Assembly (NCBI GenBank): GCA_003427395.1
Contig: BFEA01000037.1
Coordinates: 3,729,248 to 3,758,543 of the forward strand
From: Chara braunii
Taxonomy: Eukaryota; Streptophyta; Charophyceae; Charales; Characeae
Reading direction: 5' to 3'
Length of the DNA stretch: 29,296 bases
Shown here: positions 29,243-29,296 of the stretch, one piece after another
Layout of the letters: each line of letters starts with the position of its first letter
Position numbering within the stretch: the first letter of the stretch is position 1
The notes under the pieces: model-generated
The model's database searches: none
What the model saw: only the letters and a program-made list of their open reading frames with translations
What the model was told of the DNA's origin: nothing
Program-made: the position numbers and the translations under genes

Positions 29243-29296
<54 letters not shown>
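29243..29296. repeat. (TC)n microsatellite at right end
   Basis: About 54 bases of TC to the window's edge, the complement of the GA tract at the left end. Confidence 0.95.

Overview
The window looks like repeat-dominated nuclear DNA of a land plant or charophyte alga. Three large LTR retrotransposons fill most of it, all Ty3/gypsy chromovirus type (integrase before a C-terminal chromodomain in the two that keep their 3' end). Two U6 snRNA-derived sequences carry the plant-type U6 sequence (ACATCCG near the 5' end, CATAAATCGAG near the 3' end), which argues for a streptophyte host. A charophyte such as Chara is my guess from overall style, not something the sequence proves. I recognise no intact host protein gene.

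Layout: (1) 1-579, a (GA)n tract and unassigned DNA. (2) Element A, + strand, about 580-8708: long leader, broken gag, protease, a 730-codon RT/RNase H frame, broken integrase, chromodomain, polypurine tract and 3' LTR (7316-8708). No convincing 5' LTR is present. (3) 8730-8830, a decayed U6 copy with a poly(A) tail. (4) Element C, - strand, 8901-17715, with both LTRs (8901-10000 and 16621-17715), a perfect 12-base match to the initiator-Met tRNA primer-binding site, gag, protease, RT, RNase H, integrase and chromodomain, all with stops or shifts. A roughly 440 bp part of its pol is inverted. (5) 17716-19129, unassigned DNA with microsatellites. (6) Element B, + strand, 19130-26745: 5' LTR, primer-binding site, leader, gag and pol. 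It is related to A and cut off inside the integrase, with no chromodomain or 3' LTR. (7) 26746-29296, unassigned DNA with a strong 20-bp hairpin, poly(A) tracts, a well-preserved U6 retrocopy flanked by a 12-bp direct repeat, and a terminal (CT)n tract.

How the parts work together: in each element gag makes the particle protein, protease cuts the polyprotein, RT/RNase H copies the RNA from the tRNA primer, and integrase with its chromodomain inserts the copy. All three copies are dead at the protein level. Many of the stops are C-to-T or G-to-A changes, as expected from methyl-cytosine deamination.

The most interesting signal is at the gag/pol junction of A and B. Both keep GGGAAAC in the right phase for -1 ribosomal frameshifting, 11 nt ahead of a hairpin that contains the gag stop codon. 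Pol lies in the -1 frame in both. The hairpin is kept although its sequence differs between the copies.
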